A DNA stretch of 64,000 bases, taken from contig CANTFL010001260.1 in the NCBI GenBank assembly GCA_947650285.1, forward strand, positions 1 to 64,000, in the 5' to 3' direction. The stretch is from Hyaloperonospora brassicae. Lineage: Eukaryota > Oomycota > Peronosporomycetes > Peronosporales > Peronosporaceae. A program made the position numbers and the translations under genes. Each line of letters opens with the position of its first letter. Position 1 is the first letter of the stretch. Below, in pieces: positions 1 through 10,639 of the stretch. Below the pieces are notes generated by a model. That model saw only the letters and a program-made list of their open reading frames with translations, had not been told where the DNA came from and did not search any database.

Positions 1-314
1 GGAATTGCTGAAAAACATCTCCGGCGCTCTGTCTGTTGAGCACCGGGAGTTTCTCAACTGCTCGGCCTGGTGAGAGCGCTTGCTGGTGAAGCAAGGCTAC
101 TTTCTCCCTTTCGAGCAACAAGTTAACTTTGGATGAACTTGGCTATAGCGGCATGTTGTTGGTCTCTGTCTAGAGACTCCAACATGGCGCTAATGTCGAA
201 CTCGCCTACGGTAGAACTCATTCGTTCTACCGCACCTTATTCGATGTCACTCAAATGGGTAAACCCTTCACGCGTGGCGTGGAAGGTGTCTTCATCATCC
301 AGCATGTTCATGTT
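1..314 (-). pseudogene. family H Gypsy gag N-terminal fragment
   Basis: Read on the minus strand, this stretch is the start of the same gag that begins at 52400. It shares the initial M-x-M-L-D-D-E motif, the FHATREGF segment and the DRDQQHAAIA-like segment. It contains stop codons and indels and runs off the left edge of the window, so it is a decayed partial copy. Its own LTR lies directly upstream (356-747), with the conserved tggtagca primer-binding motif between them. The hairpins of the intact copy are retained, for example gtagaac/gttctac at 211-230. Identification rests on direct comparison with the copy at 52.4 kb. Confidence 0.8.
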
Positions 315-355
315 GGATGCTGTAGTCCTTGGAAGGACTACCAAGTGCTACCAGG

Positions 356-747
356 TGTAACGGGGCACACCCTTGCGTAACTTAACGCAAGGGATTTGGA
401 GTGCCCCGACGGACGTACACGTGGCAAGCGAGGAAGCGTAGGGTAAGGTAAAAGTAGAACTGTTATATTAATAAATTAAGTCTTTAAACTACTGTCTCTT
501 CGTTTGACTTAATTCAATTATACTAATATAACTGCATGTATGGTGACGTCTCGTCACCACTCATTACGCGCGTCTTGCGGCGATTGGTGGGTTGATATCA
601 TCACGATATCAACCAATGAACGAACCCTTTGGTCGACCCTTCAATATCACCACTTTGGTGATATTGTTTAAAGAATATCCATCTTTATATTCTTTATTGT
701 CACTTTCCTTAAAGTGACAATTTCATGTAACGGGCTGCCCCGTTACA
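356..747 (-). repeat. family H LTR (5' LTR of the minus-strand fragment)
   Basis: A 392-bp LTR bounded by TGTAACGGG and CCCGTTACA, an inverted terminal repeat. It matches the LTRs at 3010-3404, 42672-42953/52246-52355 and 59771-60161. It consists largely of successive inverted repeats: a terminal hairpin, tgtcacttt/aaagtgaca, aatatcacca/tggtgatatt, two GATATC arms, and acccttgcgt/acgcaagggt. The gag fragment at 1-314 lies on its 3' side in the minus orientation. Confidence 0.85.
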
Positions 748-755
748 GGGAGTGG

Positions 756-1130
756 TGTAACGGGGTAGCCCGTTACATGTAGGTGTCACTTTAAGAAGAG
801 TGACAATAAAAATATGAGGTTGGATATTCTCGAACAATATCACCGATAGTGGTGATATTAGTGAAAATCGACCAAAGAGTCTGTTCATTGGATGATATCT
901 TGATGATATCTACCCACCCATTATGCAAGATTGCGCGCAACCCCAGGTAACGAGACGTCTCCTGCACTCAGTTAAATCGGCATAATTAAGTTTAAGTCAA
1001 ACAGAAAGAATAAAAGATAATAAAAAAAAATACTTGGTTCCTACCCCCCGCTCCCCCCCATACCTTGTGTACGTCTGTCGAGGCACCGATACCCTTGCGT
1101 TAGGTTCACGCAAGGGTGTGCCCCGTTACA
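756..1130 (+). repeat. family H LTR, plus orientation (solo or truncated)
   Basis: A diverged 375-bp H LTR starting tgtaacggggtagcccgttaca-like at 756 and ending ccccgttaca at 1130. It is separated by only 8 bp (gggagtgg) from the oppositely oriented LTR at 356-747, so 356-1130 forms a large imperfect palindrome. No gag follows it, which makes it a solo LTR or a truncated end. Confidence 0.8.
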
Positions 1131-1831
1131 ACTGCAGTGCGTATGAAAAAGCGGAGTGTCCCGACTTATCTTTAGAAACGTTTCTAAGAGAAGTTCAGTC
1201 AAAGTGGTATTTTCTTTGTTTACCCTTTTTGGTATATTTTAAAAAAGGTTAATGGATAGCCTAGCCGTAACACTGTTTTTGAGGCGAGCACCTATGTCTT
1301 TTACGATTCCCCTATCGGTTACCCGTCATCGGTTGCCTGTCATCGGTTGCTCGTAGCCAAACGCCTGCAATCAGAAATTCATAATTAGACGCAAGTAGTC
1401 AGACGTCCGTAATCAGTTGCCGGTAATCGATTGCCCGAAATCCGGCCCCAGTTCGAGGGTGTATGAGAGAGTCTTGACCACACCCTAGCGCATGACATCA
1501 TGTTTATCTGTGCTTAGGATGACTGGCGTGTATGAGATCGATTGCGTTCGGGAGCTAATGAATTTGGCATCGGAAAGGATTTTCGTGCACTGGTGTCTTA
1601 CGCAGCGGAGAAGTGCAGAGCGACGAACAGGACGCCCAGCCATAGTTGGCGGCCGTTTGCGGCCACTTGAGAATAAGGCGTGGCGGCAATGCGCTAGGGA
1701 TCATCCGGTCGAAGTACCCGTCTCTAGACGCGGCTGCAAGGCAACCACCGGCTCCGAGCGCAGCGACCACACGAGGCACACCCAGCACGTGCACAAAATC
1801 GCCTTGCTTCGTTCAGTTACTATGTACTCCT
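1131..1831. other. non-coding spacer with degenerate short repeats
   Basis: No convincing gene. Between about 1315 and 1440 there are several degenerate copies of a unit of about 14-15 bp of the type atcggttgcccgtc. The stretch 1490-1831 has overlapping short open frames on both strands, none recognisable, and is GC-richer than its surroundings. It abuts the telomere-like array abruptly. Confidence 0.5.
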
Positions 1832-2355
1832 AAACCCTAAACCCTAAACCCTAAACCCTAAACCCTAAACCCTAAACCCTAAACCCTAAACCCTAAACCC
1901 TAAACCCTAAACCCTAAACCCTAAACCCTAAACCCTAAACCCTAAACCCTAAACCCCTAAACCCTAAACCCTAAACCCTAAACCTAACCTAAACCCTAAA
2001 CCCTAAACCCTAAACCCTAAACCCTAAACCTAAACCTAAACCCTAAACCCTAAACCCTAAACCTAAAACCCTAAACCCTAAACCCTAAACCCTAAACCCT
2101 AAACCCTAACCCTAAACCCTAAACCCTTAAACCTAAACCCTAAACCCTAAACCCTAAACCCTAAACCCTAAACCCTAAACCCTAAACCCTAAACCCTAAA
2201 CCCTAAACCCTAAACCCTAAACCCTAAACCCTAAACCCTAAACCCTAAACCCAAAACCCTAAACCCTAAACCCTAAACCCTAAACCCTAAACCCTAAACC
2301 CTAAACCCTAAACCCTAAACCCTAACACCCTACACCCTACACCCTAAACCCTAAC
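1832..2355 (+). repeat. interstitial telomere-like (CCCTAAA)n array
   Basis: About 520 bp of nearly pure CCCTAAA units, the C-rich strand of the TTTAGGG telomere repeat used by plants and oomycetes. A few units are variant (CCCCTAAA, CCTAA, CCCAAAA). The right end degenerates through CACCCTACACCCTAC before unique sequence. That polarity is what a left chromosome end would show: variant units on the inner side and the terminus to the left. Here 1.8 kb of retroelement-derived and other sequence lies to the left, so as assembled the array is internal. Confidence 0.95.
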
Positions 2356-2370
2356 GCGCAAACGATGCGC

Positions 2371-2901
2371 TGCAGTAACAAGTCATTTCGCTGACGCACC
2401 TCAGTGCGCTGCGAGCGGATATGGCAAGGCTGGAAGATAACGAGCGAGTCGAAGGTATCGAATCACGGCGCAAGATGGAGAGTGAGGTGCTGGCGCTCTG
2501 GCAACGCGCCGAAAAGGCTGAGGCAACAAGTGCAAGATTGGAGCAGTAGCTGCTAAATGTCACGCATGGTCAGCTCAAGTTCCAGCGCGAGTCCGAGTTG
2601 CAGCTGGTGCTGCAGCAGAAGGACTTCCAAGACAGCAGTGCGGAAGCGACGGGCGAGAACAAGGCACGTATGCAGCATAAGGACTTCCAAGACAGCAGTG
2701 CGGGATCGGTCACGACAAGCACGAGGCCTCGCAAAAAAACTACAACCGGCCAAAATGAATGCGCTCGCGTACTTGCAAGTGCCAAGGACGTCGCTGCCAA
2801 TGTTAGCGCTGGACCTACCGCTGGTTTCCGTGCGCGTGTTCGTCCAGCGACTACTGCTCGAGCGCGTGTTGGTGTGACTGCGAGCACTGCATCCACCTTC
2901 T
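2371..2901 (+). pseudogene. coiled-coil protein fragment with one in-frame stop
   Basis: A single frame runs from about 2371 to the stop at 2901, interrupted only by a TAG near 2547. The N-terminal part is Glu/Arg/Leu/Ala-rich (LEDNERVEGIESRRKMESEV) and looks like coiled coil. After the stop the frame continues with two copies of a short QxKDFQDSSA motif and then an Ala/Thr/Arg-rich tail. I do not recognise the family. Its position next to the inner edge of the telomere-like array suggests a subtelomeric relic. A stop-containing exon or an old TE frame are alternatives. Confidence 0.4.
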
Positions 2902-3009
2902 AACATGTGGGAGCCACTGATCCTGCCCGTTCAAATATTGCTGCGATTGCTGGCACGGTGCTTCAATGATGCCGTTATTAGTGGAACAGAAGCGCATAAG
3001 GACTCGAGG

Positions 3010-3404
3010 TGTAACGGGGCACACCCTTGTGTGATACTTAACGCAAGGGTTTTGGGTGCTCCCGACAGACGTACACGAGGTAGGCGAGGAAGCTTAGATA
3101 AGGTAAAAGCAGAAATGTTATATTAATTTGATTAAGTCTTTAACCACTGTCTCTCTGTTTGGCTTAACTTAATTATACTAATCTAACTGAATGTATGACG
3201 ACGTCTACTCACCACTCATTGCGCGCGTCTTGCGGCGATTGGTGGGTTGATATCGTCAAGATATCAATCAATGAGCAGACTCTTTGGTCGACCCATCAAT
3301 ATCACCACTATTGGTGATATTGTTAATAGAATATTCAACATAATATTATTTATTGTCATTATCTCTCAAATGACAATTTCCATGTAACGGGCTGACCCGT
3401 TACA
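3010..3404 (-). repeat. solo LTR, family H
   Basis: A 395-bp copy of the H LTR in minus orientation, bounded by TGTAACGGG and CCCGTTACA. No internal sequence adjoins on either side. The flanks cgagg (left) and caagg (right) could be a 5-bp target duplication with one mismatch. Its hairpin near 3353-3375 (ttgtcatt/aatgacaa) differs from the other copies (tgtcactt/aagtgaca) in both arms. Confidence 0.85.
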
Positions 3405-3784
3405 CAAGGAAGACGCAATGTGCTGGGCAAATTGTGATTTACCACAGACATGCAGCCAGAAGAAGGCAACGCAGCTTCCGGCATTGAGCTCTAGAGACCC
3501 ATTGTTATCTGTTACGTTTTCTGGTAATCACCACTTACCGAAGGCTTCGGAACTCGGTGTGTCAAAGTCATCGCAGCATACGTTGTTCGAGAATGCGTTT
3601 TCAATATGCAATGCTTTGAAGCTCATTTTTCCCGTTGAAGCTGCGGAACGTAGCTTTTTTGACAGATTTGATCGTGGCATGCATTCGCAGTGATTGATAT
3701 AGGACCGTTACTCTTACTTCTCATAGATATTACTTGCCGCGAGTGTTGTTGATGTGGTTGGCTCCTACGTTCTAGAAGGTATAG
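3405..3784 (+). other. short unrecognised open frame and spacer
   Basis: A 91-codon frame at 3418-3693 begins MCWANCDLPQTC and ends RFDRGMHSQ. It has no recognisable domain and no clear coding signature. I treat it as unproven and see nothing else in the stretch. Confidence 0.2.
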
Positions 3785-4678
3785 TGTGGTATACTAGTTA
3801 GTCAAATATGTCATACAACAGCCTCAACGCACAAGCACAACAAAGACCGAGCTTAGTCAGCGCACGGGCTGGTACGTGAGGGTAATCCCTCGCGGTTCGC
3901 CCCTTTGGGTATAGTTTGTGGCTCTCGCCTAACGGATTTCTTACAACCAATTCCTCCAGACGTCTGCCTGAGCTCAGCAGCTTCTAACCATTTCACTCCC
4001 TGTGACTTCACACCAAAGGATGGAAGCCGACGCTCACGCGCTTTAACAGGTCACCCCCCCCCCCCCGCAGTGTACGCCCGACTAGAAGAACTACAGTGCC
4101 CTCGTCTGAGGCCCACCGGCTTGTCGCTCGACAAGACTTTCAACAGTTCCGCCTATTGGGTCACCGGCTTGTCACTTGACAAGACTCCAACAGTGCCGGC
4201 AATTGGGTCACTGGCTCGTCGTCGACGAGACTCCTCCCTTCGCTTGTAGCGAGCGCTGCCCAACCCGGGCCTCCCTTAACTCTTGGCTCTACCAGTCGAT
4301 ACCTCTACAAGATATTCCTCTCGAGGTTCGACGGCAGGCATAATCTAGCCCACGCGGGGACTTACCTCAAGTGTACGCGTGCCTTGGACTTATAAAATTC
4401 GCAGTGTATTGGTTTATATATTTTGCTTTCTCGCAGAGACAGATTGAATTGCTTTCTGTCCTTCCGTAGTTCCTGTACAAATAACGTGATGAATCTGTCG
4501 TTCGATTTTCTCGCATTCTTCTATGCTCTTGAGTCGCCGACACCCAAGTCTTTGACACTTAAGTTGCCGATACTCGATTTGCCGACCTTTGTCACTGTCG
4601 CTCGAGTTGCCGACACTTGAGTCGCCGACCCTTAAGTCGCCGAAATAATATCCCGGGACTGAAATTCTCTACACCACA
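3785..4678 (-). repeat. probable 3' LTR of element A1
   Basis: On the minus strand a G-rich tract resembling a polypurine tract (ctggggcagt) is followed by TGTGGTGTAGAG at 4678, the same terminal signature TGTGG as the L LTRs. The opposite end is placed at 3785, where tgtggt gives a TGTGGT/ACCACA inverted terminus. The 3' LTR is therefore about 0.89 kb. It contains three ~43-bp degenerate repeats at 4119-4230 (core ccggcttgtcgctcgacaag) and 15-bp repeats at about 4530-4645. No second LTR of this type is seen, so the outer boundary is inferred from the inverted termini only. Confidence 0.45.
4530..4645. repeat. 15-bp tandem repeats inside the A1 LTR
   Basis: Six to seven degenerate units with consensus close to ttgagtcgccgacac: ttgagtcgccgacac, ttaagttgccgatac, ctcgagttgccgacac, ttgagtcgccgaccc and ttaagtcgccga. 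In an LTR such units may be promoter or enhancer elements; that role is inferred. Confidence 0.7.
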
Positions 4679-4848
4679 ACTGCCCCAGTCGCGATACGAA
4701 CCTAAAGGGCGAGTGTCTCGACCATTCTCTTCACCGCCACTTCTGTTGGTCATTCCAAGCCTTTTCTCCTGTACCATGGTATGATCCTCCAGGAAGATTT
4801 TCTCCTTCCTTCTCGTGGCGGCTTTTAACTTGTGCTCTGCTCGGTGGT

Positions 4849-7800
4849 ATGTTCTCTGTTGCATGTTTCAGTCTGTCGACGACTCACCGTCGACGACTCA
4901 CGAGAGGCGACTTCGACCTGATCCTCCGCCGTCATCTACTCTTACTTCGTCAGCTCCGTCAGTTGTTGACGGAGCGATTCTCGACCGGGGCTGTCTTCCC
5001 CGCCTACTTTAGCCGTGGACGAATCGTCGAGCTTGGACGATGGACCTGACCCTTCGTTGAGATCGGCTTCTTGTGACACTTCTGTGCCGGGCGTCGTCTC
5101 TGCCGACTCTTTTCAGGCTGAACCTTTGCTTGACCATGAATCTGGATCATCGCTGGATACTCTGGATCTCTGTCGTCTTCTCTCGAGCATCGACGATCGG
5201 ATGCAACGGCGCGAAGTTGAGCTGATCCGGGTGATCGTGACGTTAATGGAATCTCCTCGCCCACTTCTCGACACGTCGTTGAGGAAACTAATTTCCCGAG
5301 TTCGCACGCGGGATGACTTGAATTAGTTGATGGCCGCTGATCTCTTTCCCGTCGAGGACCATTCCGCAGATATCGCGGCTCTATGCGTGGCTCTTTCTCA
5401 GTCTCACCGAGAGGATGCTTCGCTTCGTAGACGAATACAATCTGCTGTCTCGGACTCGGTGGAGATGAAGCATCGTTTTCAACGACCGAGAAAGAGTCAC
5501 AAACTTGACAGTCCGCTGCTCTTGAGACGACCGAGTTGATTTACTCGTTGTGCAAGTCGATATACTTGCTTGAGTCACCTGCGCGCCTGACTGCTACGCA
5601 ATTGGGACAATCGTCTTGCTTTGGCTAAGCGTATGATTGCCGATCTGTCCACCGGTATAGTGGAACGTGATTGTTTAATCAACCAGCTTAAGCGCGACCT
5701 TGCAAATGCTACGTCTCGACACATGACTGTCCAAGGTGTTTCCGCTGGTTACTTCCGTCAGCTTCAGGACACAACGATGGCCTTGTGCAACGGGGATAGT
5801 CATGCTCTCAGGGTGATGCGACGCACCGTCAGCAGTCAACAACAAGTCATCCGACAGCAAAATCTCTGCTGCGTCGTGTAAACATAAGTTGTCCGCTGGA
5901 TCCGAACATTGCGGTGGCCGCAGCGGTTGGAGTGGACGTCCCTCGAGATATAAACATCAATTTGCGGCTGTGTCGACTTCTCGCGACTCTGTTCCCGGAC
6001 GTTATTTCGTTCGATGGATAAACGCATTTCAGAACATTGTTTTGCGGCTCGAGCCTTCGTTTGCCCCCCCCCATCACGCCAGCGATGGCTCGAGCGACCC
6101 TGATGGGTCCACCTCGTCTTGTCGCTCCTCTGGTATCTTTTCAAAGCTTGGAGTCTCGGTCTGGGCGGCGGACGCCATCATTTGCATCTTTTTCCGCGGC
6201 TCTCGTGTCTTCGACTTCTACGTCGTCGACTGCTGTGACCGTCGGCGTAGCGTCTTCGTCGTCTACTGATGTGTCCATCGGCGAGCCGTTCTCGTCGGCG
6301 ATAATATCTCTAGCTTACCTGAGGAGACGATCGAATTTTAGTGTGATTCTGCAGCGGATCCTGGCGCACTCCCGAATCCAGATTCGTCTTTATGGTTGGC
6401 GTGGTTATCGACCGCTAGGTTGGTATCGGCGGATGCTACTGCGTCATCGTATCAGTTACCGTCCCTTCAAGCTGTTTGATCATCAGTTCATGTACTTGTT
6501 ACTTCGTCTCTCACCGAGCTAGATTTCCATGTCGATTCAACGATGACGCCCATTTCGCGCCTGAGCTGATGAATCTTGCTGAAGAGGCTATTTCGTCGAC
6601 CACCTCACAGTCCTATCGTCTCGGATTGGCAGGAGCGATCAGTTCTGCCGCGCACTCCCACGTTGCTCCTAATCTTCCTCGCCCCGCGTCGCCACCGGTA
6701 GCTCACCCGTCTAAGTCGCGTCGAAAGGTGGGTGCAGTCCGTCGTTGGGCCAACAAGCGTTCACCCGCGTCATAGAAAAAGGTCAAGGCTCCACGGGCTT
6801 CAGCACGATTAAAGAAATCCAAGGTGACTGGTACACCTGTTGCCCCAACCACATCATTTCCCCCGATGAGAACTCGCCGGTTGTCTGCGGCTGTGTTCCT
6901 ACCACAACCTGCGATCGCTCATGTGCCGCTAGTCCAAACCCAAGCTGCTCCGATTCCTGTTTCGTCGGCTGCCATCGCGACCACCCCATCAATTGAAGTC
7001 GTATCTGACGTGGTGTCATCGACGTCGCCGACCGCCGTCTTTGGTTCTGATGGTGCGTCTCCCGTCGTTCTCTCAAGCCGGTCGTCTGCTAGGTCTTCCA
7101 CGAAAAGGAAAGGCGTCCTCCTTCCGTCACCCGATCCAGATCCTGTCAAAGCCTTATAGGTGGACGTCCCTGCCGTCGTTTCTTCGACTGATTCCGTTGT
7201 TCTACGACCCACCAGTTCACCAAGAAGAAGCAACGGATTCAGCGGTCCCGAGCCAACCTCAGAAAGACGCTGACAGCTGAGGAGGCGCCTGCTTCTTCGT
7301 TGACGTCCCCACAATTGTTGGCGCCAAGCAACATTAAAATGCATTCTCCGTCAACGGTGGCTAATGCCGCTATTGGCTTGTCTGCCATGCGAGCGAGTCG
7401 GGATATTCCTTTTTTCCATCACGGGTCAGCTCGCTGTTGGTTGCGCGTGACGTCGGCTCGGTCCCCTATCCGACAGGTGCGCGTGGGTTCGAAGTCGTTC
7501 GTCGCTCCGACCCTCGTTTCACTCGCATTCCCTCTCGCTTTTTCTGACGTATATGATCCGTCACATCCGTAGTAGCGTACTCTGGCGTTATTTCCATCGA
7601 AGCCGATGATCATCAGTGTGTCCAAGCTTGACGACGCTCAGGATCGGCTCCGCCGTTCTCTCCATCACTTACATTCTAGTTCTCCTCTAGACCTGGTGGC
7701 TGAAGCTTGGGTCAAGCTTCGCGGAGATAGTCGTTATCTACCGTGTCTGCCCATGACGATACTTGTTCGAAATTTTTCGTGGCTTTATGGGAGCGTACGC

Positions 7801-8420
7801 ATTGGATCTTGGAGTCCAATACTCTTATGGGCATGGACCCCGATGAAATCCCTTCGCGCTAGCCTGAAGTCTTGTCCCAAATTTATGCAGCTTGGGTTAA
7901 TTATGCTGCCGCTCGCAAATGTCGGGGGGATCTTCCGCGGACGGTCGCGAGGACTTTGAGTATTGTCTTGCAAGATGCGGCGTCTGCGAAGTCATCTCGT
8001 GGACCCACACCTTTGCTCGACCCCAAACTTCTCTTTAGGACGTCAGTTCCTGTGTACCCAATTTATGAACTATGCGTGGGTGCCCGAGGGTGTTGACTGG
8101 ATCAACGAAGTTGGAATGCGTGACCAAGTTGAACCCTGGCGTGTTTAGTGTCTGACTCGTCTATCGGAGCATCCCTAAAATACGTGCTTCCATCCGTGCA
8201 ATCCGGGCTTCCCTGTTTTCTCTCCGGTCGGCAAATCAGAGAGTGAAGTGGAATCACTCGTCGTCAAGGATGTCGATGCAGAAGAAGCTTCTCCTCCGGT
8301 CGTCGATCCCTCTGCTCCCGATCCCAAAAACCGCGATGGTAAGCAGATTTTCGTTGACTCTTCTGACTGTGTTTCTACACTGTCGCATGTTGATTCCAGA
8401 TCGTCCATCGCTGACATTTA
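4849..8420 (+). pseudogene. antisense reading region at the 3' end of element A1
   Basis: Element A1 is encoded on the minus strand, yet between its chromodomain and its 3' LTR the plus strand carries a long succession of coding-like frames with several stops and shifts. In order: a Ser/Asp-rich start (4849-5012), an acidic helical part (5015-5326, with SLDTLDLCRLLSSIDDRMQR), a probable coiled coil (5327-5539 and 5621-5881, with LIDQLKRDL-like heptads), a Ser/Pro/Thr-rich middle (6037-7160) and a C-terminal part near 7740-8100 containing DLPRTVARTLSIVLQD. The last frame ends at about 8420 with SRSSIADI. The order coiled coil, Ser-rich, C-terminal part is repeated in the antisense region of L2 (16806-19305). 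The function is unknown. The region may be a captured gene or an accessory element gene. Confidence 0.45.
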
Positions 8421-8599
8421 GTCGTCTCTGTTTTGACTCCGTGCCTTTATCTCGTTAATTAATTTATCTCTGTATACATACATCAATACATCGTGAAGCA
8501 GTATCTTTACTTCTCTTTCTGCCTGCGAGTCTTCATAGAAAGAGAGTACGCGTGGTGATGGTATTTCTACCGTTCGTCTGCGACTTGCACCATCTGCAG

Positions 8600-8778
8600 A
8601 CGATTCTTTCTCATATTCCGCCTCAAGTAGTCGAACAATAAACCTCCACATGACAAGTTGGTCAATTGTTCCCACGTGGGTTCATCGTATCCCGCCCATT
8701 TTACCAAGAACTTTTGCTGTCTTCTGTCAGTAGTTGGAGACCTTGACGTGTCATCGTCTAGTATGGCTTCTAACTCGT
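8600..8778 (-). pseudogene. chromodomain at the C-terminus of the A1 pol
   Basis: Minus-strand translation gives YELEAILDDD followed by QKFLVKWAGYDEPTWEQ and NLSCGGLLFDYLR. This is the chromodomain pattern: an N-terminal hydrophobic/acidic strand, then the V-K-W-x-G-Y core, then the W-E helix. It follows the integrase tail in the same element. In chromodomain-bearing Gypsy elements this module is thought to direct integration to marked chromatin. A stop just upstream separates it from the integrase frame. Confidence 0.75.
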
Positions 8779-10145
8779 ATTAGCCACTGGCCTCGTCGAG
8801 TATCCAGCTATCTTCCGGCAGTAGTTCTTCGTCAAAGTCAAGTCGATCTGTATCTCCTAGTCCTTCCACCAACTTTGTCGCTGGACGTGCCCCTTGTTCT
8901 GTCACTGTTTTCAATCGCGAAATATGGACAACCGGGTAGAACCGATATCCGCTTATATCTGACAACTCCAATTTAAACGCGAGCTCTTCAACCTGTTACT
9001 TAACTCGGAAAGGACCATGCCACCTGTGGGATAGCTTCTTTATCAGTCCAGGCATCACTTTTTCCATGAATAGCCAAACTTGGTCTCCTTCGTTTATCAC
9101 GGCATTAGACGTCTTACTGGTCTTCGTGCTTCGAACTCTAATGTCACCAGTTCGTGCAGATTGATCTCCTGGCGTCTCATCATCTTGCTCAGTATCCTGT
9201 CCAGTGTTAGCTGACTCTGTTTGCCGCTCAAATTGACTCAGTAGCTCGACATGTTTCCGCGCTCTTCTTGATTTCTCTTTCAACTAATATTCTCTTGCTA
9301 GTCGTAGTGCTAATTCTTGCTGCCGGTTAGCTTCGCGCCGCCACTGGACTGGATTCTTCGAGTCCATCACTCTATTGTTCCTTGGTTTGTCAAGTCGTAT
9401 CGACTCTGTCATTGCTTTCAGTGTTGAGTGGGCATACCAGCCATGTACCAAATAGAAAGGCGTCTCTTTTCTCGTCGAATCTCTTGAGTTGTTAACGGCA
9501 TGAACCAATGTTTCTGCAATGTCATCTCAATCAGCTTGTAGTGGATCTTCGACATACACCCGCACCGTAAGTATCATTGTCTTCACACTTCGCTCTTGTT
9601 GCCCGTTTGCTTGTGGACGATAACTGAGGGTGTTTGTTGACTTAGATTGAATCATTTCAGCAAATTTTTGGAAGACTTAGCTAATAAACCTGGGATCTGT
9701 GTCGTGACAAATGAGACTAGGAGCACCGAAATGACGGGAAATATTCTCTTCAAACGCTTTTTCGCTACCTCCAGGGCTGACTAATCGTTCATAGCCTTAG
9801 CTATCACAAATCCCGCAAAATGGTCTTGGAAAAGTATCAGGGCCGTATTTACTCGTCGAATCCTCGGGAGTGGTAGGACGAAATCCATTAAACCCACTTA
9901 AAACGTTCGCTCGGAGGACATATTTCCCGGCAAATACCCCTAAAGCGCTGGTTTTCTTTTGCTTGCACTGCAGTCTTCACACGCCTGTACGTGTCTGACG
10001 ACACCCGCGTACAATCCGATCCAGTAATAATCAGTCTTGACTTTGTGGCATGTCCGCGCAATTCCTTAATGACCGCCTTCTATTGATTTATGGCATTTTA
10101 ACAGGATTTCGTCGAGTTTTGTTGGAATTACCATTCGCACTTTGA
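8779..10145 (-). pseudogene. integrase of element A1 (HHCC, core, GPF tail)
   Basis: Broken into several frames. The zinc-binding region lies at about 9960-10140 (an H-x-H pair around KCHKSIEGGH and the Cys pair of ACEDCSASK). The catalytic core runs over 9510-9900, with DPRFIS around the second acidic residue and SYRPQANGQQERSV around the third. The post-core segment at 9284-9508 has TPFYLVHGW. The C-terminal tail at 8996-9283 has LSHRWHGPFRV and continues to VVHISRLK. At least four stops or shifts interrupt it, so it is inactive. Confidence 0.75.
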
Positions 10146-10213
10146 TGTCGTCTTCCTATGTCTCTTTTATTAATTGGCGTCGTCCTACATAGTAGAGTAG
10201 CCCTCTTGAACTA

Positions 10214-10637
10214 TCACGAATCAATCGGCGATCTCCCAGTATCGCTAGCTTGACGGTGTGTCGATTTGTCAAATTCTTCTCGCAGATACACCTTAAGCTC
10301 TAACCACTTCGTCTCTTCATCTTGTGAGATCGATATCCGCTCTCTACGCTCATTTTGAACTATTGCTGGGTCGATATCCTCCACAATGGATGATCTTCGA
10401 GTCTCGAGTTTCGATCGATTTACTGCGCGTTGACTGTTCTTCTCGTATTCTCGACTTTCACCCGACTCTTCACCATTCGCTGTTGTTCGTTTATTGTTCA
10501 ATTGGTCGGCGAATTGCACACGACGTGTTGTGCTCCGTGTGATCACAGACACCGTTGGCCCACCATCACTAATCTCAACCGGTTTGTCATCCCCGACCAA
10601 ATTTTTTTGTATCCGATTTAACTTCCGTAGCTCCTTG
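10214..10637 (-). pseudogene. spacer between second RNase H and integrase, element A1
   Basis: An open minus-strand frame of 128 codons (10214-10600), polar and charged, with the segment DEETKWLELKVYLREEFDK. It corresponds in position to the helical linker that precedes the integrase zinc finger in L2 and L3. There is no catalytic motif. It is probably part of the same polyprotein. Confidence 0.5.
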
Positions 10638-10639
10638 TA

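Noticed and set aside
1832..2355. A true chromosome end within the window
   Set aside because: Sequence continues for 1.8 kb on the terminal side, so as given it is interstitial.
2553..2906. Minus-strand frames of 108-117 codons opposite the coiled-coil fragment
   Set aside because: Composition follows from the plus-strand frame, which has the clearer coiled-coil pattern and a repeated motif.
3418..3693. Possible secreted effector-like ORF
   Set aside because: No signal peptide, RXLR or LFLAK-type motif visible.
4051..4066. C13-type homopolymer as a functional element
   Set aside because: Homopolymer tracts of this kind also occur at 6064 and 63491 and are prone to sequencing error. No context supports a role.
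6037..6522. 161-codon plus-strand frame as an independent gene
   Set aside because: Low-complexity Ser-rich sequence inside the antisense region of A1. It is treated as part of that region.
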